Source: Cryptobacterium curtum DSM 15641 (GTDB lineage: Bacteria > Actinomycetota > Coriobacteriia > Coriobacteriales > Eggerthellaceae). Taken from it: a stretch of 64,000 bases of DNA. The notes beneath the pieces were generated by a model that was not told where the DNA came from, did no database searches, and saw only the letters and a program-made list of their open reading frames with translations. Location of the stretch: positions 1,094,501 through 1,158,500 of the forward strand of contig NC_013170.1 of NCBI RefSeq assembly GCF_000023845.1, read 5' to 3'. The position numbers and the translations under genes are program-made. Shown here piece after piece: positions 9,094 through 17,864 of the stretch. Each line of letters opens with the position of its first letter. Position 1 is the stretch's first letter.

Positions 9094-10688
9094 CGAACCT
9101 GCAGTGCAGCGGCAACGAACCCTTTGAAAAGTGGATGGGGACGCGTGGGTCGGCTTTTGAATTCCGGATGTCCCTGACTGGCAACAAACCAGGGGTGATT
9201 GGGTAGCTCCACCATTTCGACGAGTCGACCATCAGGTGATTCCCCTGATATAACAAGACCCGCTTCAACAAGACATGCACGATACGCATTATTAACCTCA
9301 AAGCGGTGACGATGTCGTTCGTATATAATTTCCTGCCCATAGATTTGCGCGGCGCGCGTATCGGGCACCACCTTGCAGGGATAAGCACCTAGCCGCATGG
9401 TGCCGCCCTTATCTTCAACATCTTCCTGTTCGGGCATAAGATCGATGACTGGATGCATCGCATCAGCATTAAATTCGGTTGACGTCGCATTCGCAAGTCC
9501 GGCTACATTGCGGGCAAATTCGCACACTGCCGCTTGCATACCCAGACAAATTCCCAGATAGGGGACATTGTTCTCACGTGCATATCGGGCTGCTTGAATC
9601 TTCCCTTCAAATGCACGCTGTCCAAAGCCACCCGGCACTAAAATGCCCTGCATACCAGCTAATGTTGACGCAACATTTTCAGCGGTTACCGCTTCCCCGT
9701 CGATAAAATGAATATTCACCGCTGTGCCGTTCGCGACACCGGCGTGCCCTAATGCTTCGTTCACTGAAAGATACGCATCAGGCAGGCTCACGTACTTTCC
9801 CACAATAGCGATATCAACGACGTCTTGACACGCTGCCTTTGCGTCAAGAAACGACTGAAGTGGAGAAAGGTCAATCGACGGACAAGGAAGCTGCAAACAG
9901 GCAAGAACTTTCTCGTCGAACTGCTGTGCATGAAGATGTAAGGGCACTTCATAAATACTTGGTGCGTCGATGCAAGAAAGTACTTGTTCACTCGCAACAT
10001 CACAGAACAGAGCGATCTTTTCACGTACGGCAAGCGAAACGTCGTGATCGCTGCGGCAAACAATAAAATCAGGCTGAACGCCCAAAGAACGTAATTCTTT
10101 TACTGAATGCTGAGTCGGTTTTGTTTTTACTTCGTGAGCTGCGCTGATGTAGGGCACGAGTGTGCAATGAATAAATGCTGTATTGCCAGGACCGCATTCC
10201 TTGCGGAATTGGCGGGCGGCTTCGATGAAGGGTTGTCCTTCAATATCGCCGATCGTACCGCCAATTTCAACGATAACGATATCGGCTTGTGTATGGTCGC
10301 TAACGCGGCGCAGACGTTCCTTGATTGCTTCAGTTACATGGGGAATCACCTGTACGGTGCCGCCAAGAAAATCACCCCGCCGCTCGCGCGCAATAAGCGT
10401 CTGGTAAATGGAGCCCTGCGTAAAGTTAGAAGCACGTGTCAGGTTTTCATCAATAAAGCGCTCGTAATGCCCTAAATCAAGATCGCCTTCATGGCCATCT
10501 TCAGTTACAAACACTTCACCGTGCTGAAAAGGACTCATCGTGCCCGGATCAACATTAAGATACGGATCCATCTTCTGCATAGTTACTTTGTACCCGCGCG
10601 CCTTCAACAAATGTCCAAGCGATGCAGCAGTAATGCCCTTACCCAGCGAAGAAACAACGCCGCCGGTTACGAAGATGTACTTTGCCAT
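9090..10688 (-). CDS. pyrG: CTP synthase
   Basis: PyrG converts UTP to CTP using ATP and glutamine. The 532-residue protein has the N-terminal synthetase domain ([21 protein letters not shown]-loop, [23 protein letters not shown]) and a C-terminal class I glutamine amidotransferase domain with nucleophile Cys in YLGICLGMQ and the HPEF histidine region. The ATG at 10688 gives the standard N-terminus [10 protein letters not shown] and is preceded by AGGAG at a good distance. The stop codon sits in a 17-bp tandem repeat. Confidence 0.97.
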   Translation of the reverse strand: MAKYIFVTGGVVSSLGKGITAASLGHLLKARGYKVTMQKMDPYLNVDPGTMSPFQHGEVFVTEDGHEGDLDLGHYERFIDENLTRASNFTQGSIYQTLIARERRGDFLGGTVQVIPHVTEAIKERLRRVSDHTQADIVIVEIGGTIGDIEGQPFIEAARQFRKECGPGNTAFIHCTLVPYISAAHEVKTKPTQHSVKELRSLGVQPDFIVCRSDHDVSLAVREKIALFCDVASEQVLSCIDAPSIYEVPLHLHAQQFDEKVLACLQLPCPSIDLSPLQSFLDAKAACQDVVDIAIVGKYVSLPDAYLSVNEALGHAGVANGTAVNIHFIDGEAVTAENVASTLAGMQGILVPGGFGQRAFEGKIQAARYARENNVPYLGICLGMQAAVCEFARNVAGLANATSTEFNADAMHPVIDLMPEQEDVEDKGGTMRLGAYPCKVVPDTRAAQIYGQEIIYERHRHRFEVNNAYRACLVEAGLVISGESPDGRLVEMVELPNHPWFVASQGHPEFKSRPTRPHPLFKGFVAAALQVR

Positions 10689-10999
10689 GATGCTCCTGAT
10701 TTCGCGCTTGCTATACGGCATTATTCTAGTCATGTACGAAAGGTAGCACATGGGCGACTGCAGAGGTTTTCAAAATCGAAACAAAGAATAATGCGCTCGA
10801 TCTACTTCGCCTGCAGTGTTGCAGTTACTTCATCTACAGATGCGCATGTAATCTGCAACTTTACATTGCTTAATCGCCAACTGATATCTACTTTGCCGAG
10901 GATGTTAGACACGTTTCGACTTCATGCGCGTACAGATGATTTCGAATCCATTGTGCAAAGAGGTTTTGGAACCAATCAACAAGCCTATTGAGGTTTTAG
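10689..10999. other. 311-base spacer between nadK and pyrG
   Basis: This spacer has no clear gene. A short minus-strand frame at 10802-10912 (GTG start, 36 codons, beginning MSNILGKVDI) has no ribosome site and is not called as a gene. In some actinobacteria recN sits near nadK; no recN sequence is visible here. Confidence 0.4.
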
Positions 11000-11905
11000 C
11001 TAGTCAACAGGCTCTGTATGTTCGAAAAATGTCGTACGCAGTAGTGTGTAGAAGCTTTCCCCTTGATAACGCAAGAGAATGGTCGGTTCAGGTCCACGTT
11101 GCACACGCAGGCGCTTAATTGGTGCTGGAAATTCCACTGCTAAGCCATCGACAAACAACTGTGCTTCGTGGTCGCCACGCGTGTCTCCTAAAGTCAGTTC
11201 AACAATGTCATGCGGGTCGGTAACCACCGCACGAGCAATAAGAGAATGGGGAGCCACGGGCACCACCACAAGACCGCGAAAATTTGGTGCAACAAGCGGT
11301 CCGCCAGCAGAAAGCGCATAGGCAGTTGAACCAGTAGCAGTGGATATCACCATGCCATCACCGCGTACCGTTCCTACTAACGAGCCACTAATAGAAAGCT
11401 CGCAATCGATCATCCATCCTAAAGCACCCCGTGTCAGTGCCGCTTCATTTAAAGCAAAGAGGCACCGCGATATGGCGAAATCATCATCTATCGATGCATC
11501 AGCATCACCAGCGCACATTGATTCATACTGATCGTCATCATCGCCCTCGCACTGCACGAAGATACGAAGATTGGTACGCTCCTCTGCCACCGTGTCACCT
11601 GCTAGTGCCGCGGCACTAGCAGCCACCACACCCCCTTGATTACCATTTGCAAGAAATCCTAGATGACCGTAGTTGATACCAAGAATCGGCACTCGTGAAT
11701 ACCTGATCATCTTAGCCGTACGCAGAATCGTTCCATCACCACCGAGAGCGACTGCCATATCAAACGAAGAGGCAATAATGCCCTCAGGATCTGCTGCATC
11801 AGCCAGCGTAAATTCAATATCCTGTGAGCTCAGATATGCTCCTAGCATAAGCGACGCATCAATCGCTGCGGGGCTTTCTGCATTTCTCATAATGAGAATG
11901 CGCAT
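11000..11905 (-). CDS. nadK: NAD kinase
   Basis: NadK phosphorylates NAD to NADP. The 301-residue protein has the GGDGT motif in VALGGDGTILRTAK and the NYGHLGFLA segment that follows it, then the glycine-rich TGSTAYALSAGGPLV region, all diagnostic for the family. The ATG at 11905 is preceded by GCAGGAGG, a strong ribosome site, which decides against a start 57 bases upstream. A Asp/Glu-rich stretch (about 140-155) is an insertion compared with typical enzymes. Confidence 0.95.
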   Translation of the reverse strand: MRILIMRNAESPAAIDASLMLGAYLSSQDIEFTLADAADPEGIIASSFDMAVALGGDGTILRTAKMIRYSRVPILGINYGHLGFLANGNQGGVVAASAAALAGDTVAEERTNLRIFVQCEGDDDDQYESMCAGDADASIDDDFAISRCLFALNEAALTRGALGWMIDCELSISGSLVGTVRGDGMVISTATGSTAYALSAGGPLVAPNFRGLVVVPVAPHSLIARAVVTDPHDIVELTLGDTRGDHEAQLFVDGLAVEFPAPIKRLRVQRGPEPTILLRYQGESFYTLLRTTFFEHTEPVD

Positions 11906-12076
11906 AGCAACCTCCTGCAAAACGGGGAAATGGTGCCGAACTAGTATAATCCAATCGCCCACCCCTCTTAACGGAGGGCTGTTTTCAACGGGCTGTTTTT
12001 CTTGCGTCTAGCAACTGGACATCCAGAAAAACCCCGTTGATGCTGCTACTATCGTTTTCGTTTGCAGAGAAAGGAA

Positions 12077-13696
12077 ATGCCGATTCCCGTGGCAAGCGAG
12101 CAACAGGACAGCGTTATTAAGAACACTGGTCTTATGACCGCCGGAACGATGCTTTCACGCATCTCGGGGTTACTACGTACGTGGGCAATGGCATTTGCAC
12201 TTGGCAATACGGTGCTCACCAGCGCCTATCAGGTTGCTAATAACCTGCCTAATGTACTCTACGACCTGGTTGCGGGTGGATTTTTGGCCACCGCATTTCT
12301 TCCTGTCCTCTTGCTGCAGAAAGCGCGATATGGCTGGCGTGGACAAAACCGCTATACCTCGAATATCCTCAACATTACCCTGATTTTACTCGGGGCACTT
12401 TCCTTGATTTCCTGTATTTTTGCTGATCAGGTGGTATCTACCCAAACTTTTACCGTCGGCGATTCCGCTGAAGTTCACCAGCAAACAGTTATTTTCTTTC
12501 GTATCTTTGCTTTTCAGATACTCTTTTATGGCCTCGGTGGTGTTATCACGGGCGTATTAAATGCAGGGCGGTCGTTCTTTTTAACGTCGATCGCCCCTGC
12601 TCTTAACAATATTGTTGTTATTCTTTCATTCGCCGTCTATGTGCCATTGTCAACCGTATATCCTGATGCAGCCATTATTCTGATTGCTGTCGGCACAACG
12701 GCAGGTGTGGCAGTACAATTTGGTATTCAGATTCCCGCTCTTATTAAGTCGGGATATCGGTGGCAACCCTACATTGATCTGCGCGATCCTTCGATTGTAG
12801 AAACTATTAAAATTGCCCTCCCTTCACTTATCTACATCGTCGCAAATCTCGTCGCCTATACCTTCCGCAATGCATTCAGCCTAGTAGCAGCCGATAACGG
12901 CCCTTCGGCACTCGCCTATGCATGGATGTGGTATCAGTTACCCTATGGCGTTGTGGCGGTTTCGTTATCGAGCACTATGTTCACTGAAATGAGCGAAGCA
13001 GCAGCGCAAGGCAAGATGACAGCCTTCGCACAACATGTCGTGCGGGGTCTTTCAGGTACCGCCTTTATGATAGTACCCCTCACTGGTCTTTTATTTGTAC
13101 TCGCAACGCCCATCTTCCATCTATTCCATGCGGGTGCCTTCACCCTAGATGATGTCGAGCAGATCAGTAGCTTATTCCGCCTGTGGGTACTCAGCTTGCC
13201 GATGTACGCTATCGGTATGTACATGTACAAAGCCTTTGCGTCAATTCGCCGACTCATGAGCTTTGCAATTGCCAATTGCGCGCTCGTTGTTGTGCAACTG
13301 GCACTCTATGCTGTGTTGTGTGATCCGAACGTCTTGGGACTTTACGGCATTCCCGCTGCTGATATGGTCTACTACGTAGCGCGAGCAGCTATTTCTTTAG
13401 TTCTGCTCAAGCATTACGTACCTGAGGTGCGCTACAGTCCCTTCTGGACAACGACAATACGCGTAATCGGAGCCAGTATTATTGGATCGGGCATTGCGTT
13501 TATAGGCCTTATGTTTACCGACAGCTTTGGTGTTGGAGGTAGTGGCGCTACAGGCATTGGCTATGCCCTATTCCAGCTCTGCTTCAACGGTGGAATTGGA
13601 ATTGTTATCACTTTTGCCCTCACCCGACTCTTTCGCGTTCGTGAATTTGAGGCACTTTCTCGTTTGCTCAGCCGTGTAAAAAACCGCCGCTCCTAG
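12077..13696 (+). CDS. murJ: Lipid II flippase MurJ (MviN family)
   Basis: MurJ flips lipid II across the membrane for wall assembly. The 539-residue protein is very hydrophobic with about 14 membrane segments and the MviN/MurJ signature near the start (MLSRISGLLRTWAMAFALG, then NLPNVLYDLVAGG). The ATG at 12077 follows AGAAAGGA closely; a TTG 15 bases upstream is possible but has no ribosome site. It lacks the long C-terminal pseudokinase extension found in mycobacterial homologues. It is transcribed alone, divergent from nadK. Confidence 0.93.
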   Translation: MPIPVASEQQDSVIKNTGLMTAGTMLSRISGLLRTWAMAFALGNTVLTSAYQVANNLPNVLYDLVAGGFLATAFLPVLLLQKARYGWRGQNRYTSNILNITLILLGALSLISCIFADQVVSTQTFTVGDSAEVHQQTVIFFRIFAFQILFYGLGGVITGVLNAGRSFFLTSIAPALNNIVVILSFAVYVPLSTVYPDAAIILIAVGTTAGVAVQFGIQIPALIKSGYRWQPYIDLRDPSIVETIKIALPSLIYIVANLVAYTFRNAFSLVAADNGPSALAYAWMWYQLPYGVVAVSLSSTMFTEMSEAAAQGKMTAFAQHVVRGLSGTAFMIVPLTGLLFVLATPIFHLFHAGAFTLDDVEQISSLFRLWVLSLPMYAIGMYMYKAFASIRRLMSFAIANCALVVVQLALYAVLCDPNVLGLYGIPAADMVYYVARAAISLVLLKHYVPEVRYSPFWTTTIRVIGASIIGSGIAFIGLMFTDSFGVGGSGATGIGYALFQLCFNGGIGIVITFALTRLFRVREFEALSRLLSRVKNRRS

Positions 13697-13795
13697 AAGC
13701 GAAATAGGCAACTACACCCATAAGACTATTGATATCGCGCAGAGTAACAAGAGTAGCAGTTTTTCAACAAGGCCTTTTACTGCATACCATCCTGC

Positions 13796-14281
13796 TTATA
13801 AACACAAATCAACCAGAGGGGCTTTAAGCAGCGCAGCAAGAGATTCCGCATTAACGATAATCTGTTCGCCCCGTTCTCCAGCACTTAAATAAATAGAATC
13901 GAATAGTATCGCTGTCTCATCAATAAACGTTGGAAACTGCTTCTTCATGGCAAGTGGACTACATCCGCCACGAACATACCCCGTCACATCCCTCAGCTCT
14001 CGTAATGGCAACAACTCGACGCGCTTATCACCCGCCGCACGAGCTACTTTTTTCAGATCGAGTTCACAGGCAGTAGGAATACAGCATACAAGGTATCCTG
14101 TGTGCTCTCCAACAAGAACTAAGGTCTTAAAGAGACGTGCTGGATCCTGCTTGAGTTGACTAGCCACGTGCATGCCAGACAGATCGTTTTCATCGACCAC
14201 ATATGATGCGGTTTCGTAGGCAATCCCCGCCGCTTCAAGCTGACGCATGGCGTTTGTCTTGTGTATCTTTTCCCGTTTCAT
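13796..14281 (-). CDS. ybaK: Cys-tRNA(Pro)/Cys-tRNA(Cys) deacylase YbaK/EbsC family
   Basis: YbaK removes cysteine mis-attached to tRNA-Pro. The 161-residue protein has the family pattern: KTLVLVGEHTGYLVCCIPTACELDLKKVARAAG followed by RDVTGYVRGGCSPLAMKK. The ATG at 14281 gives the N-terminus MKREKIHKTNAMRQLEAAGI, typical of the family. It is a single-gene unit convergent with murJ. The exact amino-acid specificity cannot be read from the sequence. Confidence 0.9.
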   Translation of the reverse strand: MKREKIHKTNAMRQLEAAGIAYETASYVVDENDLSGMHVASQLKQDPARLFKTLVLVGEHTGYLVCCIPTACELDLKKVARAAGDKRVELLPLRELRDVTGYVRGGCSPLAMKKQFPTFIDETAILFDSIYLSAGERGEQIIVNAESLAALLKAPLVDLCL

Positions 14282-14293
14282 ACAAGCAGTGTA

Positions 14294-14326
14294 GCGCGAA
14301 AGCGCTTGCCGCGAAATCCCTCCCAC
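14294..14326. repeat. Copy of local palindromic repeat upstream of ybaK
   Basis: The segment GCGCTTGCCGCGAAATCCCT and its flanks match the inner arm of the larger repeat at 14756-14862. It lies just upstream of ybaK and is a partial third copy of the family. Confidence 0.55.
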
Positions 14327-14478
14327 TCAAGACGTGGTGCTCTGTAGACGCAGAGCTATCGCGAAGTATGTACCATGTACCGCTGAATCGCTTTCACCGA
14401 GAAGCCTATCGATAGGTGTTTCCGGTTAGTGTTCGTTATAACAGGTTTGCGCAATGTAATCAGTTACGTCTGCATTAG

Positions 14479-14507
14479 TTGACGGACAGCAAGGCGCCCG
14501 TTACACT
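14479..14507 (+). promoter_or_regulatory. Promoter of tRNA-Gln
   Basis: TTGACG at 14479-14484 and TACACT at 14502-14507, separated by 17 bases, form a good vegetative promoter. A start around 14514 would give a 41-base leader before the tRNA. GTTGAC...GTCAAC also forms an inverted repeat around it. Confidence 0.75.
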
Positions 14508-14554
14508 AGTCAACCGCGCCATGCAACGCTGTAGCGGCGCATCTTCTTACAGCT

Positions 14555-14628
14555 TGGGCCATCGTCCAATGGCAGGACTCTGGTTTTTGGTACCAGCTAT
14601 GTAGGTTCGAATCCTGCTGGCCCAGCCA
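14555..14628 (+). tRNA. tRNA-Gln (anticodon TTG)
   Basis: A 74-base cloverleaf with encoded CCA. The acceptor arm pairs TGGGCCA with TGGCCCA, the discriminator is G, the anticodon stem is CTGGT/ACCAG with loop TTTTGGT (anticodon TTG), and the T arm contains GGTTCGAATCC. It has its own promoter upstream and is flanked by palindromic repeats. Confidence 0.96.
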
Positions 14629-14645
14629 CTAAAGATACCTCTAGT

Positions 14646-14727
14646 TTTCCTTTATCCATAAAGGTCATAGGTGGAATGGGTGCAGCGGTTGCCACGAAAT
14701 CCCTTCTGCCCGAAGCCTAAGATACAT
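14646..14727. repeat. Palindromic repeat copy A after tRNA-Gln
   Basis: Shares the order TAAAGGTC, GGTGGAA, GGGTGCAGCGG, ACGAAATCCCTT and GATRCATAGC with the longer copy at 14756-14862, but has lost most of its central arm and its closing stem is imperfect. Confidence 0.65.
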
Positions 14728-14755
14728 AGCACAGCAACACACACTTCTTGCTGGG

Positions 14756-14862
14756 TCTTCCTTGTCTGTAAAGGTCTCGGGTGGAAGGGTGCAGCGGCTA
14801 TCGCGAAGCGCTTGCCGCGAAATCCCTTCCACCCGGTACCCAACCTTGTAGATGCATAGCGC
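14756..14862. repeat. Palindromic repeat copy B (large cruciform)
   Basis: GGGTGGAAGGG at 14779-14789 pairs perfectly with CCCTTCCACCC at 14824-14834, and CGGC/GCCG inside extends the structure. Together with copy A and the fragment at 14294-14326 it forms a small REP-like family around the tRNA-Gln gene. No open reading frame with coding character is present. Confidence 0.7.
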
Positions 14863-14878
14863 AAAAGCCTATTACGCA

Positions 14879-14902
14879 AAACGCACTCCGAAGAGTGCGT
14901 TT
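14879..14902 (-). terminator. rplA terminator with UUCG tetraloop
   Basis: A perfect 10-bp stem (AAACGCACTC / GAGTGCGTTT) closes a loop that reads TTCG on the minus strand, i.e. the very stable C(UUCG)G tetraloop, followed by TTTTG. It lies about 100 bases after the rplA stop and ends the secE-nusG-rplK-rplA region. It could also work on the plus strand (GCGTTTCTT). Confidence 0.8.
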
Positions 14903-14998
14903 CTTATGCGGATAGCTGCTTTATCGGCAGCTTATATGTCCCCTGCTGCTCTCATGTCACGCAAGACCGAGTAGCAACTGGAAACAATTAGAAAAGCT

Positions 14999-15715
14999 TT
15001 AAGCTTCCTGCGATTCGGTATAGTTGCGGGTTACACTCGAATCAATAGCGATCCCTGGACCCATTGTGGATACTACCGTAATCGACTTCACGTATTTACC
15101 CTTGGAGGAAGACGGCTTCATACGCAGAATCTCGTCATAGACAACGCCGTAGTTTTCGGCCAGTTGTTCAGCGGTAAAGCTTGCCTTACCAAGAACAACA
15201 TGAGTAATACCGTAACGATCGGCGCGATATTCGACACGGCCACCCTTCAGTTCGGTGATTGCTTTGGCAACATCGTTTGTTACCGTACCGAGCTTAGGGT
15301 TAGGCATCAAGCCACGAGGGCCAAGCACCTTACCTAAACGACCAACCTTAGCCATCTGATCCGGAGTTGCAATAGCAGCATCAAAATCGATTTTGCCGCT
15401 CTGAATATCAGCAACCAAATCGTCAGAACCAACGATATCAGCACCAGCTTCACTGGCGGCGCGAGCTGCTTCACCTTCGGCAAATACCGCTACGCGAACC
15501 GTCTTGCCGCTACCATTCGGCAGGCTTACCGTACCGCGCAGCTGCTGATCGGCTTGGCGTGTATCAATACCAAGACGGAAATGGCCTTCAATGGTTTCAT
15601 CAAACTTAGCAGTCGCAAGTTCCTTCACCAGCTGAAACGCCTCTAAGGGAGCATAGAGCTTTCCAGCTTCAACTTTTTCAGTAGCGGCCTTTTGTTTCTT
15701 TGTTAGTTGAGCCAT
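14999..15715 (-). CDS. rplA: 50S ribosomal protein L1
   Basis: The 238-residue protein of the L1 stalk, which binds 23S rRNA and helps release deacylated tRNA; in many bacteria it also represses its own rplK-rplA mRNA. Family segments [12 protein letters not shown] and [20 protein letters not shown] are clear. The ATG at 15715 gives [10 protein letters not shown] and excludes an unlikely 22-residue leader. It follows rplK by 90 bases. rplJ, rplL and rpoBC do not follow, as a terminator does. Confidence 0.97.
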   Translation of the reverse strand: MAQLTKKQKAATEKVEAGKLYAPLEAFQLVKELATAKFDETIEGHFRLGIDTRQADQQLRGTVSLPNGSGKTVRVAVFAEGEAARAASEAGADIVGSDDLVADIQSGKIDFDAAIATPDQMAKVGRLGKVLGPRGLMPNPKLGTVTNDVAKAITELKGGRVEYRADRYGITHVVLGKASFTAEQLAENYGVVYDEILRMKPSSSKGKYVKSITVVSTMGPGIAIDSSVTRNYTESQEA

Positions 15716-15805
15716 GATACATTCCTTTCGTGGTGCTAACGGGTAAAACACCCTCCCAGCAAGTGCGTGACACTCGGTCACGCGGCGGGTTGATTAATAC
15801 TCAAT

Positions 15806-16297
15806 CTATTGCTTTTCAGCAAGCATCGCAGCAACCTTGCGCGACGCGGTATAGACCTTCTTTGGTGCACGACCTTCGATCGTAACGCCCATAGAACGTG
15901 CCGTGCCAGCAACAATCTCCATAGCAGCCTCAATGCTGTTGGCGTTGAGGTCGGGCATCTTAATTTCAGCAATCTCACGCAACTGAGCTTCGGTGAGTTC
16001 GCCTACCTTTTGCAGTTGCGGAATGCCCGAGCCACCCTTAATGCCGAGCTTTTCTTTAATAAGCACAGCAGCTGGCGGCGTCTTGCAAATAAACGTGAAC
16101 GACTTGTCCTCGTATACAGTAATTTCTACCGGGATAATCGTGCCGGACTGATCCTGCGTTTGAGCATTAAATGCCTGGCAGAACTGCATAATGTTGACAC
16201 CCTGAGCGCCCAAAGCCGGACCAACGGGAGGTGCAGGATTTGCCCCACCAGCCGGGATCTGTAGCTTTACAAAACCCGAAACCTTTTTATCAGCCAT
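15806..16297 (-). CDS. rplK: 50S ribosomal protein L11
   Basis: L11 forms the GTPase-associated centre with 23S rRNA and is the target region of thiopeptide antibiotics and of stringent-response sensing. The 163-residue protein has [30 protein letters not shown], the proline-rich family N-terminus. It is longer than the usual 141-143 residues at its C-terminus ([22 protein letters not shown]). A 145-base hairpin-rich leader separates it from nusG. Confidence 0.97.
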   Translation of the reverse strand: MADKKVSGFVKLQIPAGGANPAPPVGPALGAQGVNIMQFCQAFNAQTQDQSGTIIPVEITVYEDKSFTFICKTPPAAVLIKEKLGIKGGSGIPQLQKVGELTEAQLREIAEIKMPDLNANSIEAAMEIVAGTARSMGVTIEGRAPKKVYTASRKVAAMLAEKQ

Positions 16298-16350
16298 GGT
16301 AAAAGCTCCCTTTCAGCTGAAACCTTTTATTTCACTATCTATCAACAAGC

Positions 16351-16452
16351 CTTCACGCGAGAAGCCCCTGTCCACGAGGGCACATGAAAGCGTGTCTTTC
16401 ATATATTCGCCCACCCTGGCAGGTGGGAAGCGCCTTTTGAGGTTAGAGGCGC
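16351..16452 (-). promoter_or_regulatory. Hairpin-rich leader of rplK-rplA
   Basis: Five inverted repeats follow one another between nusG and rplK: 16351-16364 (CTTC/GAAG), 16364-16381 (GCCC/GGGC), 16384-16402 (ATGAAAG/CTTTCAT), 16410-16427 (CCCACC/GGTGGG) and 16430-16452 (GCGCCT/AGGCGC, overlapping the nusG stop). The place matches the L1-controlled leader known from other bacteria, but the structure was not compared with a known L1 site. Confidence 0.55.
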
Positions 16453-16979
16453 GTTACCTGGTCGAAGGAAAGTTCTACTGGCGTTTCACGACCAAAGATA
16501 GAAACAAGTACCTTCACCTTATTTGCTTCAGGCGAAACCTCTGAGACCACACCATCGAAGTCCGCAAGAGGCCCTGAAACAACCTTAACGGTCTGACCTT
16601 CAGCAAGATCCGACGTAACAACCGCCTTGCGCGTATCAGCATGATCAGTGCGCTTCATGATCTTGTTATACTCTTCGCGCGTCAGCGGTGCAGGATTAGC
16701 CTGACTGCCCACAAAACCAGTTACGCCCGGAGTGTTGCGCACAGCAGCCCAACTGCGGTCGTCCAATTCCATACGCACGAGAACATAGCCAGGAAGTACC
16801 TTCTTGTCAGATTCAACCCGACGTCCGCCATCCTTGATCTCGGTGACAGTTTCCATGGGAATCTGAATATCGAAGACATTATTTTCGAGACCCATCGTTT
16901 CGATGCGACTCTCCAAATTCTTCTTCACCTTGTTCTCATAGCCGGAATAGGTGTGAAGCACATACCATTTTTTAGCCAT
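16443..16979 (-). CDS. nusG: Transcription elongation/termination factor NusG
   Basis: NusG binds RNA polymerase and links it to Rho or the ribosome. The 178-residue protein has the NGN domain (KWYVLHTYSGYENKVKKNLESRIETM, then PGYVLVRMELDDRSWAAVRNTPGVTGFVG) and a C-terminal KOW domain (EGQTVKVVSGPLADFDGVVSEV). It starts six bases after secE, the common secE-nusG pairing, and is followed by the rplK leader. Confidence 0.97.
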   Translation of the reverse strand: MAKKWYVLHTYSGYENKVKKNLESRIETMGLENNVFDIQIPMETVTEIKDGGRRVESDKKVLPGYVLVRMELDDRSWAAVRNTPGVTGFVGSQANPAPLTREEYNKIMKRTDHADTRKAVVTSDLAEGQTVKVVSGPLADFDGVVSEVSPEANKVKVLVSIFGRETPVELSFDQVTRL

Positions 16980-16985
16980 AGTGCC

Positions 16986-17420
16986 TTACGCCCCCAAAGA
17001 AGAGAAAGCGAGCAGTACCGGAGTAACTACCCAGTTGTCTAGAACGAATACAAATACGCTAAAGAAAACGAGGGCAGCAACTACCACACCACTCCACCGC
17101 AGTACATCCTGACGAGTGGGCCAGGTTACCCGCTTCATTTCCGAGCGCACCTGAGCAATAAACCCAGATTTTTTCTCGGCCTTTCGTGCGGTCTTAGCAG
17201 ACTTAGCTGCCTTGCCCGATTGAGAAGAAGCAGCAGGTTCAGAAGACTTTGCCTTCTTTGCGCGGTTGAACAGCCCCCCTTGAGAGGATTTCTCAACCGA
17301 GTTGACAGACGTCGAATCTTCGGCTGCCGTCATCTCAGCCGGCGCAGCGGCATTGCCGGCTTTTCGCTCGGCACGGCGCGCTGATGCCTTAGCACGTTGC
17401 GTCTTTGACTTCTTTGCCAT
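16986..17420 (-). CDS. secE: Protein translocase subunit SecE, with long basic N-terminal extension
   Basis: SecE clamps SecY in the translocon. The conserved part is at the C-terminus (about 85-144): QVRSEMKRVTWPTRQDVLRWSG followed by one membrane segment. The first 80 residues are a Lys/Ala/Ser-rich, probably disordered extension, much longer than in the 60-residue forms of many bacteria. The ATG at 17420 sits six bases from AGAAGG and is preferred over an ATG two codons earlier that touches the ribosome site. Confidence 0.92.
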   Translation of the reverse strand: MAKKSKTQRAKASARRAERKAGNAAAPAEMTAAEDSTSVNSVEKSSQGGLFNRAKKAKSSEPAASSQSGKAAKSAKTARKAEKKSGFIAQVRSEMKRVTWPTRQDVLRWSGVVVAALVFFSVFVFVLDNWVVTPVLLAFSSLGA

Positions 17421-17507
17421 CTTCATCCTTCTGACATCTCAAGGCAGATTAAAACAGGCGTCTCTAAACGCCAAACAAGCAGCTTTCTCAAGCTGCTCGT
17501 AACAAGC

Positions 17508-17584
17508 TGGCAGGCCAGGAGGGACTCGAACCCCCAACATGCGGTTTTGGAGACCGCCGCTCTACCAATTGGAGCTACTGGCCT
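17508..17584 (-). tRNA. tRNA-Trp (anticodon CCA)
   Basis: A 77-base tRNA including encoded CCA. Acceptor arm AGGCCAG/CTGGCCT, discriminator G, anticodon stem GCGGT/ACCGC with loop CTCCAAA (anticodon CCA). It lies between rpmG and secE in the same orientation, the usual rpmG-tRNA-Trp-secE-nusG order of many bacteria. Confidence 0.97.
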
Positions 17585-17599
17585 ATTATGCCGTTCCTC

Positions 17600-17749
17600 T
17601 TAACGAGTCTCCCTATGCAGGGTGTGATGTCCACACCATTTGCAATACTTCTTAAACTCGATACGATCGGGGTTGTTCTGCTTGTTCTTCTTGGTCGTGT
17701 AGTTACGGCGCTTGCATTCAGTGCAGGCCAGAGTGACCAATGTACGCAT
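17600..17749 (-). CDS. rpmG: 50S ribosomal protein L33
   Basis: A 49-residue protein, [19 protein letters not shown]..., with two CxxC pairs (CTEC and CKWC), so it is the zinc-binding form of L33. The ATG at 17749 is preceded by AAGGAG. A longer reading frame upstream is not coding. It follows tuf and precedes tRNA-Trp. Confidence 0.96.
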   Translation of the reverse strand: MRTLVTLACTECKRRNYTTKKNKQNNPDRIEFKKYCKWCGHHTLHRETR

Positions 17750-17810
17750 ACTTAAGCTCCTTATAGCCAATAATCGTCGAACTTGAAATCGCACATATTC
17801 GTCAAGCAAA

Positions 17811-17839
17811 GGGATGGACGCCCAAAAGACGCCCATCCC
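17811..17839 (-). terminator. Possible terminator after tuf
   Basis: GGGATGG at 17811-17817 pairs with CCATCCC at 17833-17839 across a 15-base loop and is followed on the minus strand by CCCTTTGCTT. It lies 26 bases after the tuf stop. The thymine run is short, so it may only attenuate. Confidence 0.5.
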
Positions 17840-17864
17840 CTCAAGCAATTACCCAGTGAAGGAG

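Noticed and set aside
10802-10912. Minus-strand 36-codon frame starting GTG (MSNILGKVDI...)
   Set aside because: It looks protein-like but has no ribosome site, is very short and could be chance or a gene remnant. I did not call it as a gene.
10491-10991. 166-codon plus-strand frame over the pyrG start and spacer
   Set aside because: Mostly antisense to pyrG and covers its promoter; no ribosome site.
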